Shown here: positions 17,346-27,200 of the stretch, one piece after another
Position numbering within the stretch: the stretch's first letter is position 1
How the letters are laid out: every line of letters starts with the position of its first letter
Source: Nocardia africana NBRC 100379
GTDB lineage: Bacteria; Actinomycetota; Actinomycetes; Mycobacteriales; Mycobacteriaceae
Direction: 5' to 3'
Assembly: GCF_001612635.1 (NCBI RefSeq)
Contig: NZ_BDAV01000001.1
Span: 286,227 to 350,226, forward strand
Length of the DNA stretch: 64,000 nucleotides
Notes under the pieces: model-generated
Seen by the model: only the letters and a program-made list of their open reading frames with translations
The model's database searches: none
Told to the model about the DNA's origin: nothing
Translations under genes and position numbers: made by a program

Positions 17346-20300
17346 GTCGCAACAACAACGATCTGCCGATGCTGCCCCCGTGGCTGTCGGAGAGCGACGT
17401 CACGCAAACGGGGTACGAAGCGCCGGTCGAGAACCTCCCGCACGAGGAGTACATCCCGGAGGACAGCGGGCCGCGACGGTTGTTCTCCCGCAAATCCGAC
17501 GACCGGGCGGAGTCCGACAAGAAGGAGTCCGACCGGAAGTGGCGGAAATCCCGCCGCAAGGACAAGGCCGACGCCGAGCCGGCCGCCGGTGAGCACTCGC
17601 CCTCGTGGGGGCCGCCCGGAACCACCGGGCCGCACGGTGATGCGCAGCCGGGACCGGAGTCCTTGCGCAGCAACGGTTCTCCGAGCGCCGAGCCGGTGCC
17701 GTGGCAGCAGACGCCCGAGAGCTACCCTCCGAACGGCGCCCAGGGCTTGATCCCGGCCGACTTCCGTGCGCAGCAACAGAATCAGTTCGCGCAGCCGCCG
17801 GCACAGCCGCAGCCACCGATGCAGCAGCCCCCGACACAACCGCCGGGGCCGTGGAATTCGTCGCCATCGACGCCGCCCGCGCCGACGCGGGAGACGCCGC
17901 ACCTTCCCACAGAGCCGCCGACGGCGGATTCCTCGTCCGCCTTCGCAGCGCCGACCCGCCACGACTTCGGCCGCCCGCCCGGGATCGCACAGCCGAATCC
18001 CACACCGGTGCCCCCGGAACCGACCACGCCACCCCCGAATCAGTCGCCGGGCCACCTCCCCTCCGAACCGCTGTCCGGCGAGTTTCCTTCCGCACCACCG
18101 CAGACTCCCGCCCGCCCGCCGATTCCGCCTGCACCACACCATCTGCCGAGCACTCCCCTTCCGGCCGCCGACGGCGTGGACGCGGAGATGACCGTACGGG
18201 TGTCGCGGCGGCCAGACCTGCCGCCACCGCCCCAGCAGCCGGCCCCGGCCCCGACTCCGCCGCCGCTGCCCGAGTGGCCGAGTCCGGCTCCCCCCACCCG
18301 TTCCGGACCGCCGCCGCGACTGGGCGTGCCGGAAGGGTACGAGGACACGTCGTCACGCCCGGACAACACTGGTGCACAGCACTTTCCGCCCGCATCGAAC
18401 GACACCGCGGCCGTGGCGACCGCAGCCGCACCGGACTTGCCGCAGCAGTCCGCGGATGCCCGCCCCGCGCCGACCGAAATTCCCGCCGGGATTGCTTCCC
18501 CTCTGCCTGCCGACGTTCCGCCGGGCGGCCGGCTCGGATCGAATCCGGACGCGAGTGCACACGCCGAGACCGCGGGCGCCGGGACTTCCGGCCGCACGGA
18601 GGAGGCGCCCGCCTGGCTCGGCCGGACAATGGAGCAGTCGCCCATGCCGGCCGATTCCGCGCCCGGGCGCGACGACGCCGCCGAGGCTTCGGTCGCGCAG
18701 GGGCCGACACCGGATTCGGGTGCGCCCGGCGAGACCGCCCTCTCGAATATCCCCGGTACGGAACGCCCCGTCGCAACGGACGATACGGGTCATGGTGGCG
18801 CGGGCACGTGGGATGCCTTCGCAGCCGGCAACGCCGCCGTTCCGCAGGGTGGCGCGGCCGGCGGCGATTCGGCGTCCGGTACACGGGATCTCCACCCGCC
18901 GACCGTGGGAACCCATGCGCCGGAAAGCGATTCGGGCGCGTCGTCGGTGGTCGGCGGTGTCGGATTCTACGGCCCCGGCAACGCGAGCACCGGTGGCGCC
19001 GAATCGGCCGGTCAGCAGTGGAGCGGACGGCATCGGCTCGCCTCCGAACCGGTGGCCGCCCAGCACCATTCCGCACCCCACGGCCCCGACACGGGCGCGA
19101 TCGCGTGGAACGGGATGGATGCCGCGCCACCCCAGTCCGAAGCGCAGCCGCAGGCGCCCGACGGCACGGGCCCGCAGTACGGGGCCGCACCCCAGGCATC
19201 GCCGTACCAGCAGCCGCCCGTCCCGGACTTCGGAACGCACACAGCGCATTCCGGCCCGATGCCGCAGGTGCCGAATTCCGAATCGACGATGGTCGCCGGC
19301 CCCCAGAGCGTGTCGCAGCCTCGGATCCCACAGCCGTCCCCGGACGCTCAATGGCACAGCGCGCCGCAGGTCCCGGGACCGGCGACCGGCCCCGAACAGC
19401 AGTGGGCCGCACGGCAGGCGGATCAGTATTCCCAGCCGCAGCAGTACGCGCAGCCGAATCCGTATACGCCGGGACCGCAGGCGAATTCGCCCCAGCAGTA
19501 TCAGCAGGCCCCCAACCCGCAGGCCCACCAGCAGCAGGCGCAGTATCAGCAGGGCCGGCCGCCGCAGCAATACCCACCGAACGGCGTGACGCCGTCGCTG
19601 GAGGATGTGCCGATGCGCCGGGCGAAGAAGGCCCCCGGCTCGGGCTGGCGGCGCGCGGTGCACCACATGTCGGGCGGTGCCATCAATCCGGGTATGTCCG
19701 CGGAGGAGCGGCGCTTGCAGGAACTGGTGGCGCGCATTCGGCAGCCGGTGCGCGGTGACTACCGGATCGCCACGCTGTCCCTGAAGGGCGGCGTCGGCAA
19801 GACGACCACCACCATGGGCATCGGCTCGATCTTCGCCTCCATCCGTGGCGACCGCGTGATCGCCGTCGACGCCAACCCGGACTTCGGCACACTGTCGCAG
19901 CGGGTGCCGCTGCAGACCCGGTCGACGGTGCGGGATCTGTTGCTGGATCAGCAGATTCGCAGTTACGGCGACGTGCGCCGGCACACCTCGCAGGCCACCA
20001 GCCGGTTGGAAGTGCTGGCCAGCGAGCGTGATCCGGCGGCGTCGGAATCGTTCAGCGAGGACGAGTACCGCCAGGTGCTGCGCGTCCTGCAGCGGTTCTA
20101 CAACATCATCCTCACCGACTGCGGAACCGGACTCATGCATTCGGCGATGGCGGGTGTGCTGGATCTGGCGCATTCGCTGGTGCTGATCTCGTCGTCGGCG
20201 ATCGACGGCGCCCGCAGCGCGGCGGCGACGCTGGACTGGCTCTCGCTGCACGGACACGATCACCTGGTGCGCAATGCCGTCGTGGTGATCAATCTGCCGC

Positions 20301-20518
20301 GCGAGGGGTCACCGAACGTGGCGATTCAGCATCTGCGCGAATACTTCCTGGCCCGGTGCCGTGCCGTGCACGTCATCCCCTACGACCCGCATCTGGCCGA
20401 GGGCGCCGAGATCGATCTGGCTCGGCTGCACAAGAACACCAAGCGTGCGCTGGTGGAACTGGCCGCCACGGTGGCCGACGATTTCGCCACCGACCATCGG
20501 CGGTTCGGCGGTTACTGA
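17342..20518 (+). CDS. EspI-like protein: proline-rich region plus MinD/ParA-type ATPase
   Basis: 1058 residues in two parts. Residues 1 to about 770 are disordered, rich in Pro, Gln, Ala and Ser, with many PPxP and QPQ stretches; the N-terminus (MLPPWLSESDVTQTGYE) looks like a short conserved peptide. After a basic linker (RRAKKAPGSGWRRAV) comes a MinD/ParA-type ATPase from about residue 805: deviant Walker A KGGVGKTTT, VIAVDANPDFGTLS and IILTDCGTGL. This is the architecture of EspI of ESX-1, which in M. tuberculosis lowers secretion when ATP falls. Its nearness to ESX loci supports such a role. The start is the GTG at 17342. Function here is inferred. Confidence 0.75.
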   Translation: MSRNNNDLPMLPPWLSESDVTQTGYEAPVENLPHEEYIPEDSGPRRLFSRKSDDRAESDKKESDRKWRKSRRKDKADAEPAAGEHSPSWGPPGTTGPHGDAQPGPESLRSNGSPSAEPVPWQQTPESYPPNGAQGLIPADFRAQQQNQFAQPPAQPQPPMQQPPTQPPGPWNSSPSTPPAPTRETPHLPTEPPTADSSSAFAAPTRHDFGRPPGIAQPNPTPVPPEPTTPPPNQSPGHLPSEPLSGEFPSAPPQTPARPPIPPAPHHLPSTPLPAADGVDAEMTVRVSRRPDLPPPPQQPAPAPTPPPLPEWPSPAPPTRSGPPPRLGVPEGYEDTSSRPDNTGAQHFPPASNDTAAVATAAAPDLPQQSADARPAPTEIPAGIASPLPADVPPGGRLGSNPDASAHAETAGAGTSGRTEEAPAWLGRTMEQSPMPADSAPGRDDAAEASVAQGPTPDSGAPGETALSNIPGTERPVATDDTGHGGAGTWDAFAAGNAAVPQGGAAGGDSASGTRDLHPPTVGTHAPESDSGASSVVGGVGFYGPGNASTGGAESAGQQWSGRHRLASEPVAAQHHSAPHGPDTGAIAWNGMDAAPPQSEAQPQAPDGTGPQYGAAPQASPYQQPPVPDFGTHTAHSGPMPQVPNSESTMVAGPQSVSQPRIPQPSPDAQWHSAPQVPGPATGPEQQWAARQADQYSQPQQYAQPNPYTPGPQANSPQQYQQAPNPQAHQQQAQYQQGRPPQQYPPNGVTPSLEDVPMRRAKKAPGSGWRRAVHHMSGGAINPGMSAEERRLQELVARIRQPVRGDYRIATLSLKGGVGKTTTTMGIGSIFASIRGDRVIAVDANPDFGTLSQRVPLQTRSTVRDLLLDQQIRSYGDVRRHTSQATSRLEVLASERDPAASESFSEDEYRQVLRVLQRFYNIILTDCGTGLMHSAMAGVLDLAHSLVLISSSAIDGARSAAATLDWLSLHGHDHLVRNAVVVINLPREGSPNVAIQHLREYFLARCRAVHVIPYDPHLAEGAEIDLARLHKNTKRALVELAATVADDFATDHRRFGGY

Positions 20519-20571
20519 GCACTGCGGTTACCGAGCACTGCGGTTACCGAGCGCTGCGGTTACCGAGCGCC
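20508..20571. repeat. Four tandem copies of a 16-bp repeat over two convergent stop codons
   Basis: Unit GCGGTTACCGAGCACT, with small changes (first copy has TGA where others have CGA; last two have GAGCGCT or GAGCGCC). The first copy holds the stop of the EspI-like gene and the last holds the TAA of the GlxA-type gene on the other strand. Copy-number change would alter only the gap and the last codons. Confidence 0.85.
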
Positions 20572-21552
20572 GGGGTCCTGCCAGCTGAGCGGGGTCGCCC
20601 GGACCTCGGCGATGCTGCGGCCGCGGCGGCGCCGGAACAGGCCGCGCAGGGTGCCGGCATTGAGATAGCCGACCCGCGCGGCCACCGTCTCCACGGTGGC
20701 GTTGGTGGTGCGCAACAGCCGGGTGGCGCGCTCGAGCCGGATCTCGTTCACGAAATCCCGTGGTGACATCCCGATTTCGGCCTGCGTCGCACGCTGCAGG
20801 CTGCGCACGGTGACCCCGAGCTCGCGGGCGGCGTCGGTGATCAGGAACTGCTCGGCGATATGTCCGCGCACCCAGCGTTCGAACGCCGCCACCAGCGAAT
20901 TCCCACGCGCGATCACTTGCGGGACGATGTAGTCGCGTTGTTCGCCTCCGCGGCCTGCCAACAGCATCCGGGCCGCGCGTTCGGCTTGGGCGGGACTGCG
21001 ACCGGCCACCGTGGCCAAGGCGAGGTCGAGGTGCGCCAACGCCGCCGCGGCCGTCGCGATATGACCGGAGCGGCACAGGACGCGACCCTCGTCCAGGTCG
21101 ACGTTCGGATAGCGACGGCGGAAGGCCGGACCGAGCCACCAGCTCGTCGTCGCGGGCAGCCCGTCGAGCACCCCGGCCTCGGCCAGGAAAAAGGTTCCGG
21201 TGCACGCGGCGGCCAGCGGTGTCCCCGCGAGGTGCGCCTGCGAAATGCGTTCCAGTACCGGCCGGTTGGCGGGTGCGGCGATGAGGTCGACCACCGCGTC
21301 CGCGTCCATCGCCAGCACCGCGGGCACGACGATCGGGCCGATGTCGCCGGGTACCTCGGCCAGCGGCGTGGTGGGAATCAGATGGCCGTGCCCCGAGCGG
21401 ACACTGCTGCCCAGCGCGACGGTGTGCACCCGCCACGGCTCCGGCTCCAGCTCCGGATCGTCGACGAGCGCGTTCGCCGTGTTGAAAACCTCCAGGACGG
21501 CGGCGAGACCGAGGTCTCCGACGCCGTCCACGACGAAAACCGCGACATCCAT
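20560..21552 (-). CDS. GlxA-type AraC-family regulator with DJ-1/PfpI-like domain
   Basis: About 330 residues. The N-terminal half is a class I glutamine amidotransferase-like fold: VAVFVVDGVGDLGLAAVLEV at the start and AAACTGTFFLAEAGVLDG with the nucleophile-elbow Cys. The C-terminal half has two AraC helix-turn-helix motifs (AARELGVTVRSLQRATQAEI and VAARVGYLNAGTLRGLFRRR). Such regulators often govern catabolism of amines or amino acids. I prefer the ATG at 21552, which puts the first strand at the N-terminus; a GTG at 21606 is possible. It is divergent from the tRNA-editing gene. Confidence 0.85.
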   Translation of the reverse strand: MDVAVFVVDGVGDLGLAAVLEVFNTANALVDDPELEPEPWRVHTVALGSSVRSGHGHLIPTTPLAEVPGDIGPIVVPAVLAMDADAVVDLIAAPANRPVLERISQAHLAGTPLAAACTGTFFLAEAGVLDGLPATTSWWLGPAFRRRYPNVDLDEGRVLCRSGHIATAAAALAHLDLALATVAGRSPAQAERAARMLLAGRGGEQRDYIVPQVIARGNSLVAAFERWVRGHIAEQFLITDAARELGVTVRSLQRATQAEIGMSPRDFVNEIRLERATRLLRTTNATVETVAARVGYLNAGTLRGLFRRRRGRSIAEVRATPLSWQDPGAR

Positions 21553-21652
21553 GTCGCAAACAGTACTGAATGCGTCGGATACGACACTGATATCGCGCGT
21601 ATCCACCGCTTAGGGTTGCCGGTATGACGATGAGGGCGAACAGAGGTGCACG

Positions 21653-22180
21653 ATGCGCATCGTGAGCAGTGCGTGTCACCTCTTCGAATACGAGGTCACC
21701 GCGGCGGGGCCGTGCGCGGTCGCGCTGGATCCGGCGGCCGTGCGCGCCCGGAAGTTGTTCGTGGACTGCCTCGTCCTGCAGATCGCGGTCGAGCCGGGCG
21801 ACGCCGCGGCACTTCCGGCCGCGGTCGAGGTCGTGAAAACCATTGCGGTACACCAGGACGCCGGTTACATCGTGGTCGAAAGCGTGGCGCCGTGGGCACG
21901 CAAGGATCGACACGCCGTCGGTGGCGCGCACAACGACGTACTCACCGGCCTGGCGGATGCGCTGGACATCGTGTCCGAACTCGCCGAGCGCCTGGAGGAG
22001 CGCGGCGAACTGGTCCACCTGATGCCGTTCGGCTGGAACACGATTCGCTTCACCGAACTGGCCGGTGGGTCACGATCACGGCGCGTGACCCGGCTGAATC
22101 CGGCACCGCTGCCGGCCGATCGGACGCGGCACAGCCGCGCGCCGCGGATGGCGGGTTCGTGCCGATCGATGAGCTACTAG
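21653..22180 (+). CDS. Stand-alone archaeal-type threonyl-tRNA synthetase editing domain
   Basis: 175 residues. The N-terminus MRIVSSACHLFEYEVTAAGP and the later VHLMPFGWNTIRFTELAG match the pattern of the archaeal ThrRS editing domain (a D-aminoacyl-tRNA deacylase-like fold), where the archaeal forms read roughly MRLLxIHxxxFEYEV and PFGWYK. In archaea it removes Ser from tRNA-Thr. Here there is no synthetase part attached. Some bacteria have such free-standing proteins; the true substrate here is not known. The last 35 residues (from about SRSRRVTRLNP) look disordered. Confidence 0.6.
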   Translation: MRIVSSACHLFEYEVTAAGPCAVALDPAAVRARKLFVDCLVLQIAVEPGDAAALPAAVEVVKTIAVHQDAGYIVVESVAPWARKDRHAVGGAHNDVLTGLADALDIVSELAERLEERGELVHLMPFGWNTIRFTELAGGSRSRRVTRLNPAPLPADRTRHSRAPRMAGSCRSMSY

Positions 22181-22186
22181 GCCGAC

Positions 22187-22693
22187 TCACCAGGTCGGCA
22201 GGCGACGCCGGCCGGCGAGGACGTCACGCACCAGATCGTCGTAGCCGTCGGCCAATTCGGCCAGGTGATGCCAGGCGCCGTGCAGGACATCGTCATCGGC
22301 GTCGAGGGTCATCAGCGCGTGATGCGCGCGGACCGACGCTTCGGCCAGCCGATCGATGACGGCGCCGATCGTTTCGGTGTGCAAGGTGGCGCCCGAACCC
22401 TGCTGCGGCACGGCGCGGACGATCCAATCGTCGATCGCCATCACCAATTCCATTCGGCGTCTGCCGATTTCGATCATCAGGGGGGAATCCGGATCGGGGG
22501 TGGAACCGCCGCGGCCGAGCTGGCGTTCGAACAGCACCGCCAAGTCGCGCGCGAACCACAGGATCGGGCCGCCGATCACGCGGTGCCCCCGGCACGCACG
22601 CAACAACAGATCCGAACTCGGCAGAACTTCGGTCGTCAGGAAGTCGACGGCCGTCGGTGTGTGTGGTGTGTCGGGCAATGCCACGACCACCAT
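22187..22693 (-). CDS. DUF4254-like protein
   Basis: 168 residues, soluble and mostly helical. The pattern LLLRACRGHRVIGG, IGRRRMELVMAIDDWIVRAV, LHTETIGAVIDRLAEASVRA and the C-terminal HHLAELADGYDDLVRDVLAG is that of actinobacterial DUF4254 proteins; the family name is from memory. Its function is unknown. ATG 22693 (MVVVALPDT) is preferred; an in-frame GTG 22747 would add a very basic leader. It is convergent with the editing-domain gene, 6 bp apart. Confidence 0.55.
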   Translation of the reverse strand: MVVVALPDTPHTPTAVDFLTTEVLPSSDLLLRACRGHRVIGGPILWFARDLAVLFERQLGRGGSTPDPDSPLMIEIGRRRMELVMAIDDWIVRAVPQQGSGATLHTETIGAVIDRLAEASVRAHHALMTLDADDDVLHGAWHHLAELADGYDDLVRDVLAGRRRLPTW

Positions 22694-22783
22694 CGGGGAC
22701 GTCTCCAAACCAGCCACGTTGCCTCGCCGTCGTCGCCGTACAACCAATGGTCAGGACGTTCATTACAATAAACCTCTGAATGT

Positions 22784-22801
22784 GTGTGTCAAGGGTCACA
22801 C
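22784..22801. promoter_or_regulatory. Possible operator upstream of the GntR gene
   Basis: GTGTG-N8-CACAC, an imperfect palindrome 58 bp before the gntR start, in the divergent gap with the DUF4254-like gene. GntR-type regulators usually bind short palindromes near their own promoter. Weak evidence. Confidence 0.25.
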
Positions 22802-22859
22802 TGCCCCGTCAACCAGCAGAGTAGACTTTTCTTCCTTGAAGGTACAACCGAGGAGCGAG

Positions 22860-23699
22860 ATGGCCGCCGGTCCGAGGTACCAGCGAATCGCCGACGTCCT
22901 GCGGGAGGCGATCCGCGACGGCACGTACAAACCTGGTGATCGCCTGCCCAGCCACAACGAGCTGGCCGACCAGATGCACGTGTCGATCACGACCGCGCGC
23001 AACGCGATTCAGGTGCTCGTCGCCGAAAACCTACTCTTCACAGCGACTTCCCGGGGCACGATCGTGCGTAGCCAAGAGGTCCTGGAATCCGTGGTGACCA
23101 GCCACATCCGGCGCGACCGCCCCAAGTCGGCCCACGACATCTTCTCCGAGACCGCCCGTGCCGCCGGGCGCGAACCGGCCAAACAGTTCAGCGCCCGGAT
23201 GGAACCGGCCGGTACGGATGTCGCGCACTGGCTCGGCGTGCCGAAGGACTCCTGGGTCGTCGCTCGCACCGTGGTGCAGTACCTCGACAACGAACCGTGG
23301 TCGTGGGAGGTCAGCTACTACCCGCGTGACCTCGCCGAACTCACCGGAATCGATTCCCCGCACGACATTCCGGAGGGCACGACGCGACGGCTGGCCGCGC
23401 GCGGATATCCCGAAACCGCCCATCGGGATACGGTCGTGGCCCGCCCGGCGAGTGCCGACGAAGCCGCCGTCCTGGGTGTCGGAGCCGGCACCATGTTGCT
23501 CGACCATCTGCGCATCGGCGCCAGCAATATCCGCATCATGCGGGTCACCCGCCAGCGGTCGCTGGCCGCGCGCAACCGGCTGGCCTACGAACTCGGTGAC
23601 GACGAGGGTACCGCCCTCATCCGCAAGACCCTGGGGGCGCCGCATCCTCCGGGCAATTCCCATTCCTTCGGTCACTCGCTGGTACCCGGTTCACCATGA
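22860..23699 (+). CDS. GntR-family (HutC-type) transcriptional regulator
   Basis: 279 residues. The N-terminal winged helix-turn-helix reads RYQRIADVLREAIRDGTYKP, GDRLPSHNELADQMHVSITT and ARNAIQVLVAENLL. The C-terminal part has the UTRA-like ligand domain (WVVARTVVQYLDNEPWSWEV, then SYYPRDLAELTG, and ALLDHLRI-like strand). The end (from about RIMRVTRQRSL) contains a second conserved segment usual for the HutC group. The ATG at 22860 has GAGGAG 6 bp upstream; the longer open frame to 22356 has no GntR match. Its TGA overlaps the next ATG (ATGA), so the two are coupled. Confidence 0.9.
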   Translation: MAAGPRYQRIADVLREAIRDGTYKPGDRLPSHNELADQMHVSITTARNAIQVLVAENLLFTATSRGTIVRSQEVLESVVTSHIRRDRPKSAHDIFSETARAAGREPAKQFSARMEPAGTDVAHWLGVPKDSWVVARTVVQYLDNEPWSWEVSYYPRDLAELTGIDSPHDIPEGTTRRLAARGYPETAHRDTVVARPASADEAAVLGVGAGTMLLDHLRIGASNIRIMRVTRQRSLAARNRLAYELGDDEGTALIRKTLGAPHPPGNSHSFGHSLVPGSP

Positions 23700-24280
23700 C
23701 GATCCGCATCCGCCAGGCCCGCTCGGCCGACCTCGGCAGCATCTGCCGACTACGGCTCCAACGCACGGCCTGGCTTGCGGCACGCGGTTCGGACCAGTGG
23801 ACCCGGCAAGGCCGGGGGCTGCCGATCGAACGGTTCGCCCATGCGGTCGGCCGGTCGGTCTCGGCCGGGGAGACCTGGGTGGCGGAGGTCGACGGCGAAT
23901 TCGCGGGAACCGTCACCGTGAACGATCGCGCCGACCCCGGACTGTGGTCGGGACGGGAGATCGCCGACGCGGTGATCGTGCACTACATGATCGTCGATCT
24001 GCGCTTCGCCGGATACGGTGTCGGCCGGGCGCTGCTGGCCCACGCCGCCGCGCTGGCGCTTGTCCGCCACCGCAATTGGGTGCGGCTCGATGCCTGGACC
24101 AGGAATACCGACCTGCACCGGTACTACCGCGCGGCGGGATTCCGGCTGGCCCGCATCGCCAACCCCGCGGTCAGCGGACCGTCGGCGGCGCTGTTCGAAC
24201 GCCGCGCCGACAGCTGGGGGTTACCGGAACCGATCGTGCGGCGACACCTGCACGCGGACCGGGGCGATCCGGTGCCCTGA
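23696..24280 (+). CDS. GNAT-family N-acetyltransferase
   Basis: 194 residues with the acetyl-CoA site seen as YMIVDLRFAGYGVGRALLAH (motif A, the R/Q-x-x-G-x-G/A type loop) and the WTRNTDLHRYYRAAGFR motif B. The N-terminus IRIRQARSADLGSICRLRLQ is also usual. Coupled to the GntR gene by a 4-bp overlap, so the regulator may control it. The substrate is unknown. Its stop lies 2 bp from the stop of the convergent eccC. Confidence 0.85.
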   Translation: MTIRIRQARSADLGSICRLRLQRTAWLAARGSDQWTRQGRGLPIERFAHAVGRSVSAGETWVAEVDGEFAGTVTVNDRADPGLWSGREIADAVIVHYMIVDLRFAGYGVGRALLAHAAALALVRHRNWVRLDAWTRNTDLHRYYRAAGFRLARIANPAVSGPSAALFERRADSWGLPEPIVRRHLHADRGDPVP

Positions 24281-24282
24281 CC

Positions 24283-27200
24283 TCAGACCGGCGGCAGGTA
24301 ACTCACCTGCACCATTTCGTTCTCCCGGGCACGGGATACGAGCGTGCCCCGGCCCGGTGCCAACTTGGCCGACCGCACGTCGCCGAGCAATTTGCCCTCG
24401 TCCTTGGGCGCCGACATCAGCAGCGCGTCGACCGACAGGTCCTTCATCATGCCCAGCACCTTGTCGTACAGCGCCCGGGAGGCACCGCCGGAGCGCCGCG
24501 CCACGATCAGGTGCATCCCGATATCGCGGGCCTGCGGGATGAATTCCAGCAGCGGTTCGAGCGGATTGCCCGCGCCGGTGGCGACCATGTCGTAGTCGTC
24601 GACCACGATGTAGATCTCCGGCCCGGTCCACCAGCTGCGGTCACGCAACTGCTGCGGGGTGATGTCCGAACCCGGAATCCGTTGCCGCAGATAGGCGGCG
24701 ACCTCCTTGATCATGTCGAACGAGGTCTGGCCCGAGGTGGAATAGCCGGCGAGCTGCTGGCCCTCCAGGACGCCCAGCATGGTGCGCCGATAGTCGATCA
24801 GGATGATGCGCGCCTGCTCGGCCGTCGAATTCTCGGTGATGCCGAGCACGATGTTGCGCAGCAGCGTGGTCTTGCCGGATTCCACGTCGGCGAAGGCCAT
24901 CAGGTGCGGCTGTGCGTCGAAATCCAGTACCAGCGGCGCCAATTCGTTCTCGCCGAGACCGACCACCACGCGGGTGGCGCTGCATTCGATGCCGTGCTTC
25001 GCGGCCTCGGCGAGCACCTGTTCGCGCGGTACCCGCAGCGGCAGCATGCGGACCGCGGGCGCGCGCCGATCGCCGTAGAGCTCGGCGAACTGGCTGCGCG
25101 CCAGCGCGATACCGTCGGAGAGCGTCGCCGGATCGGAACTCGAGTCCAGGCGCGGCAGGGCGACCAGCATGTGCAACTTCTCCGGCGTCAGACCGCGGCC
25201 CGGGCGGCCCACTGGCACCAGAACCGCTGTGCGCCGGTCCATTTCGGAGTCGCTGGGGTCGCCGAGGCGTAGTTCCAGCCGGGTGCCGACGAGATCCTTG
25301 ACCGCCGGGCGGATCTCACCCCAGCGAGTGGCGCCGATCATCAGGTGGATGCCGTAGGACAGACCCTGTGCGGCCAGTGCGTTGAAGGCCGGTTCCAGCA
25401 CGTCGAATTCGGCGCGGATGGTCGCCCAGCCGTCGACCACCAGGAAGACGTCGCCGAACAGATCCTGCGCCAACGGATCCGCCGCTCGTTCTGCCGGACT
25501 CCGCTGCGCCAGTTCGGCCTTGCGACGGCGGAATTCATGGATCGACTCGATACCCAGCTCACGGAACCGCTCCTCGCGCTGGTGCAGCAGGGTCACCATC
25601 TCGGCGACCGTGCGGCGCACCCGGTCGACATCCATGCGCCCGGCCACCGAGCCGACGTGCGGGATGTCCGACAGACCCGCGAGCGTGCCACCGCCGAAAT
25701 CCAGGCAGTAGAACTGCACCTGCTCCGGCGTGTGGGTGGCCGCGGCCGCCATGATGATCGAACGCAGTGTGGTCGACTTACCCGACTGCGGACCGCCGAC
25801 CACGGCCAGATTGCCCTGTCCCGCCGACAGATCCACGATCAGCACATCGCGACGCTGCTCGTAGGGTTTGTCGATCACACCGATCGGCCACCACAACCGG
25901 CCGTGCCGGTTCACCGGCGAGCGCCAGTCCGGATCGGGCAGCAGCATGTCCACCGACGGTGATTCGTCCAGCGGCGGCAGCCACACCTCGTGTGCCGGGC
26001 GACCGTGACCGCGCAACCGGTCCACCACCACGTTGAGCAGCGTCTTCGGCACCGTTTCGGCTGGTGTGCCGGGTAGGTCCCGCTCCGCCTCCGGCGATCC
26101 GGGCGGCGGCGGAAGTTCGGGCCGGCCCAGCGGCCCGCGCGCCGCGGCGGCGGCCACCGGTGTGCGCATCGGCACCGGCGCCGCGGTGAAGACCACCGGC
26201 TCCTGCCCGCCGCCGCGCTGCCCGCCGCCGGTGCGGCCCGGCGCATTGCCCGCGGGTGATTCGTAGGCGCCGGAGACGTAACAGGCGTTGAACCGCAGCG
26301 GATCGTCGGCATCGCTTTTGAGGTAGCCCGAGCCCGGCACGCTCGGCAGGTGGTAGGCGTCGGTGATGCCGAGCACCGCGCGCGATTCGTTGGCGGAGAA
26401 GGTGCGCAGGCCGATCCGGTAGGACAGGTGCGAGTCGAGGCCGCGCAGCTTGTTCTCCTCGAGCCGCTGCGAGGCCAGCAGCAGATGCACACGCAGGGAG
26501 CGGCCCAGGCGGCCGATCATGACGAACAGGTCCGCGAAATCCGGTTTCTGCGAGAGCAATTCGGAGAACTCGTCGACGATGATGAACAGCGCGGGCAGCG
26601 GGTCGAGGTCGGCGCCGGCCGCGCGGGCGCGCTCGTATTCGGTGACGTTGGCGAAGTTGCCGGCCGAGCGGAGCAGTTCCTGGCGGCGGGTCATCTCACC
26701 CGACAGCGCGTCCTTCATGCGGTCGACGAGGGCGATCTCCTCCTCCAGGTTGGTGATCACCGCGGCGACGTGCGCGAGCGATTCGAGTCCGAGGAAGGTG
26801 GCGCCACCCTTGAAGTCGACCAGCACCATGTTCAGCTGATCCGGCGAATGGGTCGTCACCATGGACAGCACCAGCGTGCGCAGGAATTCGGACTTACCCG
26901 AACCTGTTGCGCCGATGCACAATCCGTGCGGACCCATCCCGTTCTCGGCCGACTCCTTGATGTCGATCTCGACCGGGGTGCCGTCGGGCGTGATACCGAT
27001 CGGCACCCGCAGTCGCTCGCGATCGTTGCGCGGGCGCCACACCGTGGCCGGATCGATCTGCGCGGCATCGGGAATCTTCAACAGCTCCATCAGGCCGGGC
27101 ACTGCTCGCGATTCGTCACCGAGGCTCACGATCTGGGCCGCGGTGGCGATCCGGTAGCGAGCCAGCGCCCGAGCCAGGGTCTGCGCTTCGGCGATCGTCA

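Noticed and set aside
17400..19577. Long minus-strand and plus-strand frames over the Pro/Gln-rich part of the EspI-like gene
   Set aside because: Low-complexity coding DNA gives open frames in all phases. Only the frame ending in the MinD/ParA-type ATPase has family motifs.
20528..22018. A 496-codon minus-strand frame over the GlxA-type gene and beyond
   Set aside because: It is a shifted frame of the regulator and crosses the divergent tRNA-editing gene. It has no family match.
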